DNA of 64,000 bases, taken from positions 124,001 to 188,000 of the forward strand of contig NZ_JACJUD010000003.1 in the NCBI RefSeq assembly GCF_014174475.1, in the 5' to 3' direction. Origin of the DNA: Aquipseudomonas ullengensis. Its GTDB lineage: Bacteria > Pseudomonadota > Gammaproteobacteria > Pseudomonadales > Pseudomonadaceae. The position numbers were made by a program, and so were the translations under genes. Under the pieces are notes generated by a model. The model had not been told where the DNA came from and searched no databases. It saw nothing but the letters and a program-made list of their open reading frames with translations. Shown here in pieces: positions 20,389 to 30,258 of this stretch. The stretch's first letter is position 1. Every line of letters starts with the position of its first letter.

Positions 20389-20418
20389 AAAAAAGCCCCG
20401 GCATGCCGGGGCTTTTTT
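20389..20418 (+). terminator. Rho-independent terminator after ttgC
   Basis: A perfect palindromic stem, GCCCCGGCATGCCGGGGC, is flanked by A6 on the left and T6 on the right. It lies 15 bases after the ttgC stop and can end the ttgABC transcript. The symmetrical A/T tracts would let it work on the minus strand too. Confidence 0.95.
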
Positions 20419-20437
20419 GTGGGCGCGGATCCGCTTG

Positions 20438-20505
20438 TGTAGGAGCCAGCTTGCTGGCGATCAGGCCCCGTGCAGTGGTCGATCGCCAGCAAGCTGGCTC
20501 CTACA
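20438..20505. repeat. REP doublet, AGCTTGCT variant
   Basis: Inverted repeat with arms TGTAGGAGCCAGCTTGCTGG and its complement around a spacer of about 18 bases. It is a sequence variant of the GAGCGAGCTC hairpins at 4.8 and 13 kb. The same variant reappears, split by an insertion, at 45465-45673. Confidence 0.88.
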
Positions 20506-20536
20506 GGTATGGGCTCAGCGGCTGACATCGGCAACG

Positions 20537-20590
20537 CGTAGGGCGGGTGCAACCCGCGAAGGGTCGCCACGCGGGTTTCACCCGCCCTAC
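20537..20590. repeat. GTAGGGCGGG inverted repeat
   Basis: A free-standing copy of the second module of the composite repeats: arms CGTAGGGCGGGTGCAACCCG and CGGGTTTCACCCGCCCTAC. It sits just 3' of trmA, so this module can occur without the other two. Confidence 0.85.
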
Positions 20591-20599
20591 AGCCGAGGC

Positions 20600-21685
20600 T
20601 CAGCGGCGTACCAGCAGTACGCCGCTTTCCATGTGATGCGTCCAGGGGAACTGGTCGAACAGCGCGCAGCGTTCGATACGGTGGGTATCGTTGAGCTGGG
20701 CGATATTGGCGGCCAGGGTCTCCGGGTTGCAGGAGATGTACAGGATGCTGTCGAAGCGCCGGGTCAGCTCGCAGGTGTCCGGGTCCATGCCGGCGCGCGG
20801 CGGGTCGACGAATACGGCGCCGAAGTCGTAGGACTTCAGGTCGATGTCGGCCAGGCGGCGGAACGGGCGGACTTCATTGAGCGCCTGGGTCAGCTCTTCG
20901 GCAGACAGGCGAACCAGCTCGATGTTGTCGATGCCGTTGTCGGCCAGGTTGGCCAGTGCGGCATTCACCGAGCTCTTGCTGATCTCGGTGGCCAGTACCT
21001 TGCGCACGCGGGTGGACAGCGGCAGGGTGAAGTTGCCGTTGCCGCAGTACAGCTCCAGCAGGTCGTCGTCACGCTCGCCCAGCACATCCACCGCCCAGTT
21101 GAGCATCTGCTGGCAGACCAGGCCGTTGGGCTGGCTGAAGGCGCCTTCCGGCTGGCGATAGCGGAAGGTCCGCCCGGCCACGGTCATTTCTTCTTGCACG
21201 TAATCACGCCCGATCACCAGGCGCTGGCCGCGCGAACGGCCGACCAGGCTGACGCCCAGGCTGGCCGCCAACTGCTCGGCCGCGGCCTGCCAGGCGGCGT
21301 CCAGCGGGCGGTGGTAGCACAGGGTGATCAACGCATCGCCGGCCAGGGTGGTGAGAAACTCGACCTGGAACAGCTTGAAAGCCAGGGTGGCGCTACCCTG
21401 CCAGGCGCTCTTCAGGCGCGGCATCAACTCGTTGATGCGCTGGCTGGCGATGGGGAAGGTGTCGATCAGGATCGGCGTGTGCTTGTCGCCGGCGGCGAAC
21501 ATCGCGTAATGCCGCTCTTCCTGTTCGCGCCACAGGCGGAACTCGGCGCGCAGGCGGTAGTGCTCGCCTGGCGAGCTGAACACCTCGGGCTCGGGAGCAG
21601 AGAAGGGCGCCAGCAGCTCGCGCAGGCGGGCGACCTTGTCGTTCAGTTGGGCGGCGTAGGCCGCTTCGTCTCGGACCTGGGTCAT
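20600..21685 (-). CDS. trmA: tRNA (uracil-5-)-methyltransferase TrmA
   Basis: A 361-residue SAM-dependent methyltransferase that makes m5U54 in the T-loop of tRNA. The SAM motif is [15 protein letters not shown], followed by [10 protein letters not shown]. The catalytic Cys319 in [13 protein letters not shown] would attack uracil C6, and Glu353 in HHMESGVLL is the usual base. Length and sequence match TrmA rather than RlmC/RlmD, since no 4Fe-4S Cys cluster is seen. The start overlaps the stop of the upstream purine permease gene by 4 bases. Confidence 0.95.
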   Translation of the reverse strand: MTQVRDEAAYAAQLNDKVARLRELLAPFSAPEPEVFSSPGEHYRLRAEFRLWREQEERHYAMFAAGDKHTPILIDTFPIASQRINELMPRLKSAWQGSATLAFKLFQVEFLTTLAGDALITLCYHRPLDAAWQAAAEQLAASLGVSLVGRSRGQRLVIGRDYVQEEMTVAGRTFRYRQPEGAFSQPNGLVCQQMLNWAVDVLGERDDDLLELYCGNGNFTLPLSTRVRKVLATEISKSSVNAALANLADNGIDNIELVRLSAEELTQALNEVRPFRRLADIDLKSYDFGAVFVDPPRAGMDPDTCELTRRFDSILYISCNPETLAANIAQLNDTHRIERCALFDQFPWTHHMESGVLLVRR

Positions 21686-22980
21686 GCGGCGGCGGTGAAG
21701 CCGAACTTGATGACGAAGATCGCGGCGAGTACCACCAGCGCCGGGTTGAGGTCCTTGAAGCGACCGGCCAGGGCCTTGATCACCACCCAGGCGATGAAGC
21801 CGAAGGCGATGCCGTTGGCGATGGAGAAGGTCAGCGGCATGGCCAGGGCGGTGATCACCACCGGCGCGGCGACGGTGATGTCATCCCAGTCGATCTCGGC
21901 CAGGCCGGAGGTCATCAGCACGGCGACGAACAGCAGCGCCGGCGCGGTGGCGAAGGCCGGAACGGTACCCGCCAGCGGGGCGAAGAACAGCGCCAGGAGG
22001 AACAGAATCGCCACCACGATGGCGGTCAGGCCGGTACGGCCACCGGCAGCTACGCCCGAGGCGGACTCGATGTAGCTGGTGGTGGTGCTGGTGCCCAGCA
22101 GCGAACCACCCATGGCGGCAGCGCTGTCGGCGATCAGGGCACGGCCCATCTTCGGCAGGTGGCCTTCTTTGCTCATCAGCCCGGCGCGTTTGGCCACGCC
22201 GATCAGGGTGCCGGTGTTGTCGAACAGGTCGACGAACAGGAAGGCGAAGATCACGCTGATCATGCCCACGTCGAGCGCGCCCATGATGTCCAGTTGCAGG
22301 AAGGTCGGCGCGATCGAAGGTGGCATGGAGACGATGCCGCCGAACTGGGTCACGCCCAGGGCGATGGCGATGGCGGTCACTACCAGAATGCCGATCATCA
22401 CCGCGCCAGTGACGCGACGGGCTTCCAGGGCAACGATCAGGAAGAAACCGAGGATGGCCAGCAGCGGGCCCGGCGCGTGCAGGTCACCGAGGCCGACCAG
22501 GGTGGCCGGGTTGGCGACCACCAGGCCGGCTTCCTTCAGGGCGATCAACGCGAGGAACAGGCCGATACCAGCGGCAATCGCCGAGCGCAGCGGCAGCGGA
22601 ATGCTGTTCACGATCCACTCGCGGATGCGGAAGATCGACAGCAGGAAGAACAGCGTGGCGGAGATGAACACCGCGCCGAGGGCGACCTGCCAGGTGTGGC
22701 CCATGTGCAGGACCACGGTGTAGGTGAAGAAGGCGTTGAGGCCCATGCCCGGCGCCAGGGCGATCGGGTAGTTGGCGATCAGGCCCATCAGCGCCGAGCC
22801 GATGGCCGCGGCCAGACAGGTGGCGACGAAGATCGCGCCCTTGTCCATGCCGGTCTCGCCGAGGATTGCCGGGTTGACGAAGAGGATGTAGGCCATCGTC
22901 AGGAAGGTGGTGATACCGGCAAGTATCTCGGTGCGCACCGAGGTGTTGTGTGCCTTGAGTTGGAACAACTTTTCCAGCAT
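21682..22980 (-). CDS. NCS2-family purine (adenine/guanine/hypoxanthine) permease
   Basis: A 432-residue transporter with about 13-14 membrane segments, of the AzgA-like branch of NCS2 (AdeP/AdeQ/GhxP/PbuG). It starts [20 protein letters not shown] and contains [31 protein letters not shown] and [22 protein letters not shown], all typical of this branch. It should import a purine base by proton symport; which base is not clear. It is the first gene of a two-gene operon with trmA and is divergent from yajL. I see no purine riboswitch upstream. Confidence 0.92.
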   Translation of the reverse strand: MLEKLFQLKAHNTSVRTEILAGITTFLTMAYILFVNPAILGETGMDKGAIFVATCLAAAIGSALMGLIANYPIALAPGMGLNAFFTYTVVLHMGHTWQVALGAVFISATLFFLLSIFRIREWIVNSIPLPLRSAIAAGIGLFLALIALKEAGLVVANPATLVGLGDLHAPGPLLAILGFFLIVALEARRVTGAVMIGILVVTAIAIALGVTQFGGIVSMPPSIAPTFLQLDIMGALDVGMISVIFAFLFVDLFDNTGTLIGVAKRAGLMSKEGHLPKMGRALIADSAAAMGGSLLGTSTTTSYIESASGVAAGGRTGLTAIVVAILFLLALFFAPLAGTVPAFATAPALLFVAVLMTSGLAEIDWDDITVAAPVVITALAMPLTFSIANGIAFGFIAWVVIKALAGRFKDLNPALVVLAAIFVIKFGFTAAA

Positions 22981-23177
22981 GGTGGATTCCCCGTGAGGCT
23001 AGTGCGGCATGGCTTGCGGACTGCGCGAAAGCAAAGCACAAAGGCTGCAGGCTCGGAGGAAATCGAGTGCAGAATTGTGCCGGGTCCGGAAAAAGGCGCG
23101 CATCATACCAGCTCACCTCCGAGCGGTGAATTTATGACCGGACGGACAGCATCAGTTTCGTTCGCAAGGAGCCAACC

Positions 23178-23732
23178 ATGACAGCCCGAGTCCTGATCGC
23201 CGTCGCCGATGGCGTGGAAGATATCGAAACCGTGACCCTGATCGACGTGCTGCGCCGCGCCGAGCTGGAAGTGGTGGTGGCCAGTATCGAGAGCCGGCGC
23301 ATGTTCACCTGCGCCCGGGGTACGCGGATCACCGCCGACACCATGCTGGTCGATGTGCTGGCCCAGGATTTCGACCTGATCGTGCTGCCCGGCGGCATGC
23401 CGGGCGCCGAGCACCTGGCCGAGCACGCCCCGTTGGCGGAAAAGGTGGTGGCCCAGGCCAAGGCCGGCAAGCTGTTCGCCGCCATCTGCGCGGCGCCGGC
23501 GGTGGCCCTGCAGGCTTACGGTGTACTCAAGCAACGGCGGATGACCTGCTACCCGGCGTTCAGCGACCGCCTGTCCGGTTGCACCTTCGTCGATGCGCCG
23601 GTGGTGGTCGACGGCAACTGCATCACCAGCCAGGGCCCGGCCAGTGCCATGGAGTTCGCCCTGACCCTGATCGAGCAACTGGTCGGCCGCAGCGCGCGGG
23701 CTGCGGTGGCAAAAGCCCTGCTGGTGCCCTGA
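23178..23732 (+). CDS. yajL: DJ-1/YajL-family protein
   Basis: A 184-residue DJ-1/PfpI-superfamily protein. The nucleophile-elbow cysteine is Cys104 in AAICAAPAVAL, and Glu14 in DGVEDIE is the acidic partner that tunes it. Length and pattern match YajL (ThiJ) and human DJ-1, linked to oxidative stress defence and to glyoxalase or deglycase activity, the last of which is debated. AAGGAG precedes the start. It is monocistronic. Confidence 0.92.
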   Translation: MTARVLIAVADGVEDIETVTLIDVLRRAELEVVVASIESRRMFTCARGTRITADTMLVDVLAQDFDLIVLPGGMPGAEHLAEHAPLAEKVVAQAKAGKLFAAICAAPAVALQAYGVLKQRRMTCYPAFSDRLSGCTFVDAPVVVDGNCITSQGPASAMEFALTLIEQLVGRSARAAVAKALLVP

Positions 23733-23942
23733 TCCCCGCGCCGCCCGGTGGCGGCGGATGTGTCTGCGCCGCGCTTTGCACGACCAGGGCCGCGGCGCAG
23801 TGACTGACCGACGGGCGCTGTTGTTGGCGGCGTATCGGTTACCCTGCCTCAGTCATGCAGGCCCGGCAGTTGCCCTGCGGCGCTCACTGCCGGAAGCCGC
23901 GCTTTCTCCGTCAAGGACCTACATCCTTCAAGGAGAAGCACC

Positions 23943-25289
23943 ATGTCCGGATTCCGTACCCTCGCCACGCTCGCCGCCACCCTGTTTGTCCCTCTCGTCC
24001 AGGCCGAAACGCTGTTCTTCGTCAGCAAGACCGCCGACAGCTTCGATATCGCTTGCGTCACCGACTGCTCACTGCGCGAGACGGTCTACCGGGCCAACCA
24101 GACGCCCGGCGCATCCCGCATCGTCCTGAGTGCGGGCACCTACACGCTGACGTTGAACGACCCGCCCTGGAATTACGACGAAGACCCCGACCCTGACGAG
24201 AATGCCGGCGTGCGCGGCGATCTGGATATCGCCGCCCCGCGCCTGACCATTCTCGGCCACGGCCAGGCGGACACCATCATCAAGGGCTCCGGTGATCGCT
24301 TGTTCGACGTCCTTCCGCAGGCGGAACTGCTGCTGCGGCGCCTGACCCTGCGCGAGGGCTTGGCGGATACCTACGGCGGCGCCGTGCGCAACCACGGCAG
24401 CCTGCTGGCCCAGTACGTCAGCTTCATCAACAACCGCGCCGATGCCGGTATCCAGGGCCAGGGCGGCGCGCTGGCCAACTTCAACAGCATGACCATCTCC
24501 CGCTCGCTGTTCGAGGGCAACAACTCCAATGGCGACGAAGGCTTCTTCGGCCGTGGCGGGGCGATCTACAACGTTGCCGCGCTGTGGGTGAGCGACACCA
24601 CCTTCCGTGGCAACAGCGTGACCGATACCGACGCCGACTATGGCCAGGGCGGCGCGCTGTACAACACCGGCAAGGCGGAGGTCACGCGCAGTACCTTTGT
24701 CGCCAACACGGCCGGGGTGCCGCTGTATGGCGGGGGTGGTAGCGCGATTGCCAATCGCGAGGAGGGCGACCTGCTCCTGATCAACAGCACCATCAGCGGC
24801 AATCCCGGCATCACCACCAATGGGGTGATTGCCAGCGGTATTCAGGGTTTCACCAATGACCGCAGGGTGCGCACCCGGTTGATATCGGTGACCGTCGCCG
24901 GTAACAGCGGCCTGGGCGTGAGCAATATGGGCACGTTGCGGGTCAGCAGTAGCGTAATTGCCGGCAACCAGCTCAATGGCGTGCCGGCCAATTGCAGTAA
25001 CGCAGGGGGCTTCGCGGCACTTGCCCTGCTGCTCGGCACCGATCAGGGCAATTGCACGAGCGATTTTTGGGTCGACGATGCGCTGACCTGGACCAAGGTG
25101 CTCTACCCGCTGGCGAACAACGGCGGCTACACCGCCACCCATGCGTTGCGCCGCGCCAGCCCGGCCATTGATGCGACACAGCGGACGGTCAATAGCCATG
25201 ACCAGCGCGGCGTGACTCGGCCGCGCGATGGCGATGGTGATGGCATCGCCGTGAGCGACATGGGGGCCTACGAACGCAGTGGGCCGTGA
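23943..25289 (+). CDS. Exported right-handed beta-helix protein (CSLREA / choice-of-anchor Q type)
   Basis: A 448-residue protein with a signal peptide (MSGFRTLATLAATLFVPLVQA) and a CSLREA-like motif, here DCSLRETVYRANQTPG. A long parallel beta-helix with pectate-lyase-like rungs follows (GGAVRNHGSLLAQYVSFINN, GGAIYNVAALWVSDTTFRGN, GGALYNTGKAEVTRSTFVAN). The C-terminus has the choice-of-anchor Q pattern LANNGGYTATHALRRASPAI, ending DMGAYERSG. No catalytic residues of a known lyase are obvious, so it may be a binding or surface protein. The ribosome binding site is AAGGAG at 23930. It is monocistronic. Confidence 0.8.
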   Translation: MSGFRTLATLAATLFVPLVQAETLFFVSKTADSFDIACVTDCSLRETVYRANQTPGASRIVLSAGTYTLTLNDPPWNYDEDPDPDENAGVRGDLDIAAPRLTILGHGQADTIIKGSGDRLFDVLPQAELLLRRLTLREGLADTYGGAVRNHGSLLAQYVSFINNRADAGIQGQGGALANFNSMTISRSLFEGNNSNGDEGFFGRGGAIYNVAALWVSDTTFRGNSVTDTDADYGQGGALYNTGKAEVTRSTFVANTAGVPLYGGGGSAIANREEGDLLLINSTISGNPGITTNGVIASGIQGFTNDRRVRTRLISVTVAGNSGLGVSNMGTLRVSSSVIAGNQLNGVPANCSNAGGFAALALLLGTDQGNCTSDFWVDDALTWTKVLYPLANNGGYTATHALRRASPAIDATQRTVNSHDQRGVTRPRDGDGDGIAVSDMGAYERSGP

Positions 25290-25683
25290 GCGGCTCGTTA
25301 GCGCAGGTTCTGCCGAGGGATAGCCTGGGCATTACTCCCCCGCCAAGTCTGTAGGTCGCGGATGGTTTGCTAGGGCGAATGCGGCGAACCGCGCGTAGGC
25401 CCAGGCTGTTTGCCATGCCCGGCGCTGCAGGGGCGTCGGGTCGGGCTTACCCTTGCCGGCTTGACTCAACCGGCGCCCGCTGCTGCCCTTGCTGCCTGCG
25501 CGTGATATCCCGCAAACACCTTCTACGCTGAGAGCTGAAGCTCGCGCTGGCGGTGTGCGCGTGTGCTGGCCGAATCGTCCAGCTGCCGTCGGCTACGCTC
25601 AATTCAGTTGCAACGGCAGCTACCGTTGTTGTCGAGTTGATGAAAATGAGGAGCGGACCATGATCCGTTCCAGAGGACCGCTC
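25290..25683. other. 394-base gap upstream of the molybdenum hydroxylase operon
   Basis: No gene, terminator or strong inverted repeat was recognised here. A stretch near 25600 has a short dyad (CGGCAGCTACCGTTG) and the operon promoter must lie in this gap, but no -35/-10 pair could be assigned with confidence. Confidence 0.5.
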
Positions 25684-28515
25684 ATGTCCAACCGTGATTT
25701 CTCCCGGCGCGCCTTCCTCCAGGGCAGCGTCGTCGCTGGTATCGGTATCAGCCTTGTCCCCCTGGGCAGCCGCGCCTTCGCCGCGCTGTTCGAGGAGCAG
25801 GTCACCGCCAACCCGAAACCCTGGTACGGCAGCGCCGGCCAGGCCCGTGGGCGCATCGACGGAGTGTCCAAGGCCTGTGGGGCCAAGGTCTTCGCCCGTG
25901 ATATCCGCGCCCAGGACATGCCCGGCTGGCCGCAGCGCCAGGGCCATGCACTGCTGCTCAAGGCGACCAAGGCCGACCAGCTGTACGCCGGCCTGGACCT
26001 GTCGATGCTCAGCGACGAGCTGGCGCCGGATCGGGTGGTCACCGCCGTCGACCTGGCCCGCGATGGCATCGCCTGGCCGGAGTCCCACGGGCCTGACCCG
26101 TTCCTGCCGGAAGGCCAGGTGCCGATGTTTCTCGGTCACCCGGTGGCGATGCTGATCTGGCATGACTTCGAGCGCTATCGCCAGGCCAAGAAACTGCTCA
26201 AGTTCAACGACCAGGTGATCCGCTACGGCGCCAAGGCCGAGCCCTACAGCCGTGACCCCTACGGCAGCTTCCGCTTCGTGCGGGTGGCGGCGGATGACCC
26301 GTTTGCCGCGGACGAGTTTTCCAGCCTGAAGAACACCATGCTGTTCCCGATGATCCGCGACAAGAAACCCAGCTGGTCGCAAGGCGCCAAGCTCGACGGC
26401 GACCTGACCCAGCAGGGCCTCTACCATGCCGAGCGCATGCAAGAGCAACTGGCCAGCCCGCCGGACGACTGGCTGGTGTTCGACGAGCGCTACACCACCC
26501 AGTCCATCGAGCCGGCGGCGCTGGAACCGGACAATGGCAACGGCTGGTTCGACGCGGCCAGCGGCACCCTGCATTTCGTCGTGGCCACCCAGTGCCCGTT
26601 CGAGGTGGCCGAGCAGTGCGCGCACATGCTGGCGCCGTCCAAGTTCGCCGTGCAGGCGTTGACCATGCACCCGGGCTACACGGTCGGCTACGGCTCCAAG
26701 GACAACAACATCTTCGTCTTCTACGCCGCCCTGGCCGCGCTCTATGGCGAAGGTGTGCCGGTGCGCCTGGCCAATGACCGCTACGAGCAGTTCCAGAGCG
26801 GCATCAAGCGCCACCCGTTCGACATGCATTACCAGTTGGCGGTGAGCAAGCAGGATCAGCGCTTCCACATCTTCCGCGCGCACATGGATGTTGATGGCGG
26901 CGGGCGCATCAACTACAGCCCCTCGGTGGCGGCGGTTGGCGCCACGGCGGCGCAATCCATCTACTACATGCCGCGCAGCGACCTGGCGGCCACGGCCTAT
27001 CATTCGCGCGGCGTCGAGGCTGGCTCCATGCGCGGCTACGGCACCCTGCAGACCATGGCGGCGACCGAGATGATGGTCGACGAAGTGGCCGAGCGCCTGG
27101 GCGTCGATGCCATCGAACTGCGCCTGAAGAACGCCATGCAGTCCGGCATGAAGAACACCCAGGGCGCGATCCCGGCTGGGGCCCTGCGCCTCGACGAGAT
27201 CCTGCACAAGGCCGCCGAACATCCGGTGTGGAAGGAGCGCGTGGCGCGCAAGGCGCGCTTCGATGCCGAGGACCCGGACAACTATTACGGCGTCGGTTTC
27301 GCCATTTGCCAGAAGGACTTCGGCACCGGCGCCGAAGCGCCCATGGCCAGCGTCGAGTTCGATGCCGAAGGGCGCATCAGCCTGCGCCAGATCGCCATCG
27401 ACATGGGCACCGGCATGTCCACCTCGCAGGCGCTGCTGGTGGCCGATTGGCTCGGCCATCCTGCCGACGAGATCAAGACCGGCGTGACCGAATGGGCCGA
27501 GCTGGCACTGATTACCAGCGGCAACCCCTACATCACCAGCCCGGCCGAGCAGGATGCCGCGCTGAAGAACCCGCGCTGGGTGGCACGCATCGCTTCGCCA
27601 TCCTCGGCGACCAACTCGGCCTACTACTCCAGCCATGCCACCCGTGAGGCGGCGCGGCTGCTGTTCAACCACGGCCTGTGGCCGGCGGCGCTGAACCTGT
27701 GGGGGCAGGGCATCCAGGGTGGCCTGGCCAACCCCTATGTGGTGCGCCGCGAGGAAGCGCACTGGGTCGAGGGCAAGCTGACCGCCAGTGGCATGCCGCC
27801 GATCGCCTTTGCCGTGCTGGCGCGCAAGGCCCATGAACTGGGCCTGGTTACCGGCGCCTCTGTGCATGGCTTCAACCGCTGGAGCTGGGCCGATGCCGAG
27901 TTCGACATCGACGGCAGCCGCGAGCGCGTGCCGCTGGATGCCGTGGCGCTGAAATACGGCAACGGCGCCAGCGAGGAGAAGAAAGCGCGGATCAACAGCC
28001 ACGGCTTCCACCTGCTCGATCGCCTCAACGTGCACTACCCGGACACCCAGCTGAACAACGCCATGGTCACCTACTACAGCCCGGTGGCCACCCTGGTGGA
28101 GGTCAAGGTCAACAAGGGCAGCGGCGCCGCGCAGGTGCTCAGCCACCACTCCTGGCTGGAGTGTGGGCGCACCATCGTGCCGGAGCTGGTACTCGGCCAG
28201 CTCGAAGGCGGCATCGCCATGGGCATCGGCCACGCCCTGCTGGAGGAAATGCCCAAGTACGAGGGCGGGCCGGGCGAGGGCCAGTGGAACTTCAACCGCT
28301 ATGTCCTGCCGCGCGCCAAGGACGTGGCTGTGTGGGCGCAAAGCGGGGAAATCCTGCCGCCGCTGTCACCCAGCGATCCACCCAAGGGCATCGCCGAGGT
28401 GGTGATGATTCCGGTGGTCGGCGCCATCGTCAACGCCGTCGCCCATGCCACCGGCAAGCGCCTGCGCGACCTGCCCCTGACACCTGCCCGCATCAAGGAG
28501 GCCTTGCATGGCTAA
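25684..28515 (+). CDS. Molybdenum hydroxylase large (molybdopterin-binding) subunit, Tat-exported
   Basis: A 943-residue xanthine dehydrogenase/isoquinoline 1-oxidoreductase-type large subunit with a Tat signal (SRRAFLQGSVVAGIG), so the enzyme works in the periplasm. Molybdopterin-domain blocks include GSMRGYGTLQTMAATEMMVD and DMGTGMSTSQALLVADWLG. The likely catalytic Glu905 is in PKGIAEVVMIPVVGA, where many relatives have GxGE. It should hydroxylate an aldehyde or N-heterocycle, passing electrons to the 2Fe-2S subunit and the cytochrome. Two starts have good ribosome binding sites: 25660 (GAGGAG) and 25684 (AGAGGA); I use 25684, whose signal peptide has the usual length. It overlaps the next gene by 8 bases. 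Substrate unknown. Confidence 0.88.
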   Translation: MSNRDFSRRAFLQGSVVAGIGISLVPLGSRAFAALFEEQVTANPKPWYGSAGQARGRIDGVSKACGAKVFARDIRAQDMPGWPQRQGHALLLKATKADQLYAGLDLSMLSDELAPDRVVTAVDLARDGIAWPESHGPDPFLPEGQVPMFLGHPVAMLIWHDFERYRQAKKLLKFNDQVIRYGAKAEPYSRDPYGSFRFVRVAADDPFAADEFSSLKNTMLFPMIRDKKPSWSQGAKLDGDLTQQGLYHAERMQEQLASPPDDWLVFDERYTTQSIEPAALEPDNGNGWFDAASGTLHFVVATQCPFEVAEQCAHMLAPSKFAVQALTMHPGYTVGYGSKDNNIFVFYAALAALYGEGVPVRLANDRYEQFQSGIKRHPFDMHYQLAVSKQDQRFHIFRAHMDVDGGGRINYSPSVAAVGATAAQSIYYMPRSDLAATAYHSRGVEAGSMRGYGTLQTMAATEMMVDEVAERLGVDAIELRLKNAMQSGMKNTQGAIPAGALRLDEILHKAAEHPVWKERVARKARFDAEDPDNYYGVGFAICQKDFGTGAEAPMASVEFDAEGRISLRQIAIDMGTGMSTSQALLVADWLGHPADEIKTGVTEWAELALITSGNPYITSPAEQDAALKNPRWVARIASPSSATNSAYYSSHATREAARLLFNHGLWPAALNLWGQGIQGGLANPYVVRREEAHWVEGKLTASGMPPIAFAVLARKAHELGLVTGASVHGFNRWSWADAEFDIDGSRERVPLDAVALKYGNGASEEKKARINSHGFHLLDRLNVHYPDTQLNNAMVTYYSPVATLVEVKVNKGSGAAQVLSHHSWLECGRTIVPELVLGQLEGGIAMGIGHALLEEMPKYEGGPGEGQWNFNRYVLPRAKDVAVWAQSGEILPPLSPSDPPKGIAEVVMIPVVGAIVNAVAHATGKRLRDLPLTPARIKEALHG

Positions 28516-29047
28516 GCGCGCACTGAGCCTGACCCTCAACGGCCAGGCGGTCGGCCCCCTTGATGTGGCCGACGACCTGATGATGATCGACCTGCTGCAC
28601 GAGCACCTCAACCTCACCGGCTCGCGCCTGGGCTGTGGCCAGGGCATCTGCCATGCGTGTGTGGTGATCCTCGACAAGCCCGACGGTACCAGCGAGGAAA
28701 TGCGCACCTGCATCACCGGCGCGCACTTCTTCGATGGCAAGAAGGTGCGCACCATCGAGGGCCATGCCAAGCGCGATGCTGCCGGCGTGGTCAGCGAGCT
28801 CAACCCGGTGCAGCAGAAGTTCGTCGACCAGTTCGCCTTCCAGTGCAGCTACTGCACGCCTGGCTACGTCAACGCGGCCACCGTGCTGGTGGAAAAGCTG
28901 CAGCGCCAGCCGATCAAGCGCAGCGAGCTGGAGCAGGAAATCGAAGACGCGCTGGGTCATCACATCTGCCGCTGTACCGGCTATGTGCGCTATTACGCGG
29001 CCACCCGTGCGGTGGTGGAAGAACTTGGCCTGGTCAAGGAAGGGTGA
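28508..29047 (+). CDS. Molybdenum hydroxylase small subunit, two [2Fe-2S] clusters
   Basis: A 179-residue iron-sulfur subunit. The N-terminal plant-ferredoxin-type cluster uses Cys43, Cys48, Cys51 (GCGQGICHAC) and Cys68. The C-terminal four-helix domain binds the second cluster through Cys113, Cys116 (CSYCTPGY) and Cys154, Cys156 (CRCTGYV). It carries electrons from the molybdenum site to the cytochrome c encoded next. No signal peptide is present, so it is probably exported folded with the Tat-targeted large subunit. It overlaps the large-subunit gene by 8 bases. Confidence 0.92.
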   Translation: MAKRALSLTLNGQAVGPLDVADDLMMIDLLHEHLNLTGSRLGCGQGICHACVVILDKPDGTSEEMRTCITGAHFFDGKKVRTIEGHAKRDAAGVVSELNPVQQKFVDQFAFQCSYCTPGYVNAATVLVEKLQRQPIKRSELEQEIEDALGHHICRCTGYVRYYAATRAVVEELGLVKEG

Positions 29048-29051
29048 ACCC

Positions 29052-30257
29052 ATGCGCATAGTGCTGATGGCCAGCCTGCTGCTGCCGCTCGCCGCCCACG
29101 CGGCCGATTCGGCGCAGATCGAGCGTGGCCGCTACCTGGCCCGTGCCGCCGATTGCGCGGCCTGCCACACCGCCGAGGGCGGTGCCGAGTATGCCGGCGG
29201 CCTGCCGCTGAATTCACCGTACGGCATCATCTACGGCACCAACATCACCCCGGACAAGGAGCACGGCATCGGCCACTACAGCGCCGACGACCTGTACCGC
29301 GTGCTCACCGACGGCCAGCGCCCGGATGGCGCGCAGCTCTATCCCGCGATGCCTTACACCTCGTACCGGCTGATCAGCCGCGAGGACTCCGATGCCATCT
29401 ACGCCTACCTGATGAGCCTGGCGCCGGTGGCCCGGCCGAATGCCGAAACCGACTTGTCCTTCCCCTACAACGTGCGTTTTGGCCTGAAATTCTGGAACCT
29501 GCTGTACCAGGACAGCGTGCAGTTGCAGCCGGCGGCGGACAACAGCGAGACCTGGCAGCGCGGCCAGTACCTGGTGGAGGTGCTCGGCCACTGCGGCGAG
29601 TGCCACACCCCGCGCAACAAGCTCGGCGCCTTGCAGCAAGAGCAGCGCCTGCAGGGTGGCGTGCTCGGCGGCTATGAGGCGCCCAGCCTGCTGGCGGTAG
29701 ACCTGGCGGAGCGCGGCTGGACCACCGAAGACCTGGCGCAATTCCTCAAGCACGGCATCAGTGCCCAGGGTTCGATGTTCAACGAGATGTACCCGGTGCT
29801 GCACCACAGCACCCAGTACCTGCCCAAGGAAGACCACCTGGCCATGGCCACCTTCCTGCTCGGCGACGAGCCGCCGGCGGTCAAGGTTGTCGCCACCCAG
29901 CCGCTGGACAAACTGGGCGATAGCGCCCGGCGCGGGCGCCAGGACTACCTCAACGTTTGCGCCGGTTGTCACGGTGTCGACGGTGAGGGTGTGCCCCATG
30001 TGGCCGTGGCAATGAACGGCAACACCACCTTGCGCTTGAGTGACCCGCGCAACCTGCTGCGGGTGATCGACGACGGCATCAAGGAACAGCAGTTCACCGG
30101 CTTCGAGCGCATGCAGCCGATGCCTGGCTTCCACGACACCCTGAGCGATGCGCAACTGGGTGACTTGCTCAACTACCTGCGCCAGACCTGGGGCGGGGCG
30201 AGCGGCGACCTGCCACCGAGTCAGGTGGCCGACTTGCGCGGCGAGGCGGGGGAATAA
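29052..30257 (+). CDS. Triheme cytochrome c, electron acceptor of the molybdenum hydroxylase
   Basis: A 401-residue periplasmic cytochrome with a signal peptide (MRIVLMASLLLPLAAHA) and three CxxCH heme sites: CAACH at residues 35-39, CGECH near the middle and CAGCH in the C-terminal third. The arrangement matches the cytochrome subunits of membrane-linked alcohol and aldehyde dehydrogenases and of the NicB/Ior type hydroxylases. It would pass electrons to the respiratory chain instead of NAD or oxygen. It begins 5 bases after the small-subunit stop. Confidence 0.9.
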   Translation: MRIVLMASLLLPLAAHAADSAQIERGRYLARAADCAACHTAEGGAEYAGGLPLNSPYGIIYGTNITPDKEHGIGHYSADDLYRVLTDGQRPDGAQLYPAMPYTSYRLISREDSDAIYAYLMSLAPVARPNAETDLSFPYNVRFGLKFWNLLYQDSVQLQPAADNSETWQRGQYLVEVLGHCGECHTPRNKLGALQQEQRLQGGVLGGYEAPSLLAVDLAERGWTTEDLAQFLKHGISAQGSMFNEMYPVLHHSTQYLPKEDHLAMATFLLGDEPPAVKVVATQPLDKLGDSARRGRQDYLNVCAGCHGVDGEGVPHVAVAMNGNTTLRLSDPRNLLRVIDDGIKEQQFTGFERMQPMPGFHDTLSDAQLGDLLNYLRQTWGGASGDLPPSQVADLRGEAGE

Positions 30258-30258
30258 G

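Noticed and set aside
25447..28341. A 964-codon minus-strand frame opposite the molybdenum hydroxylase large subunit
   Set aside because: Compositional shadow; the plus strand encodes a complete enzyme with cofactor motifs.
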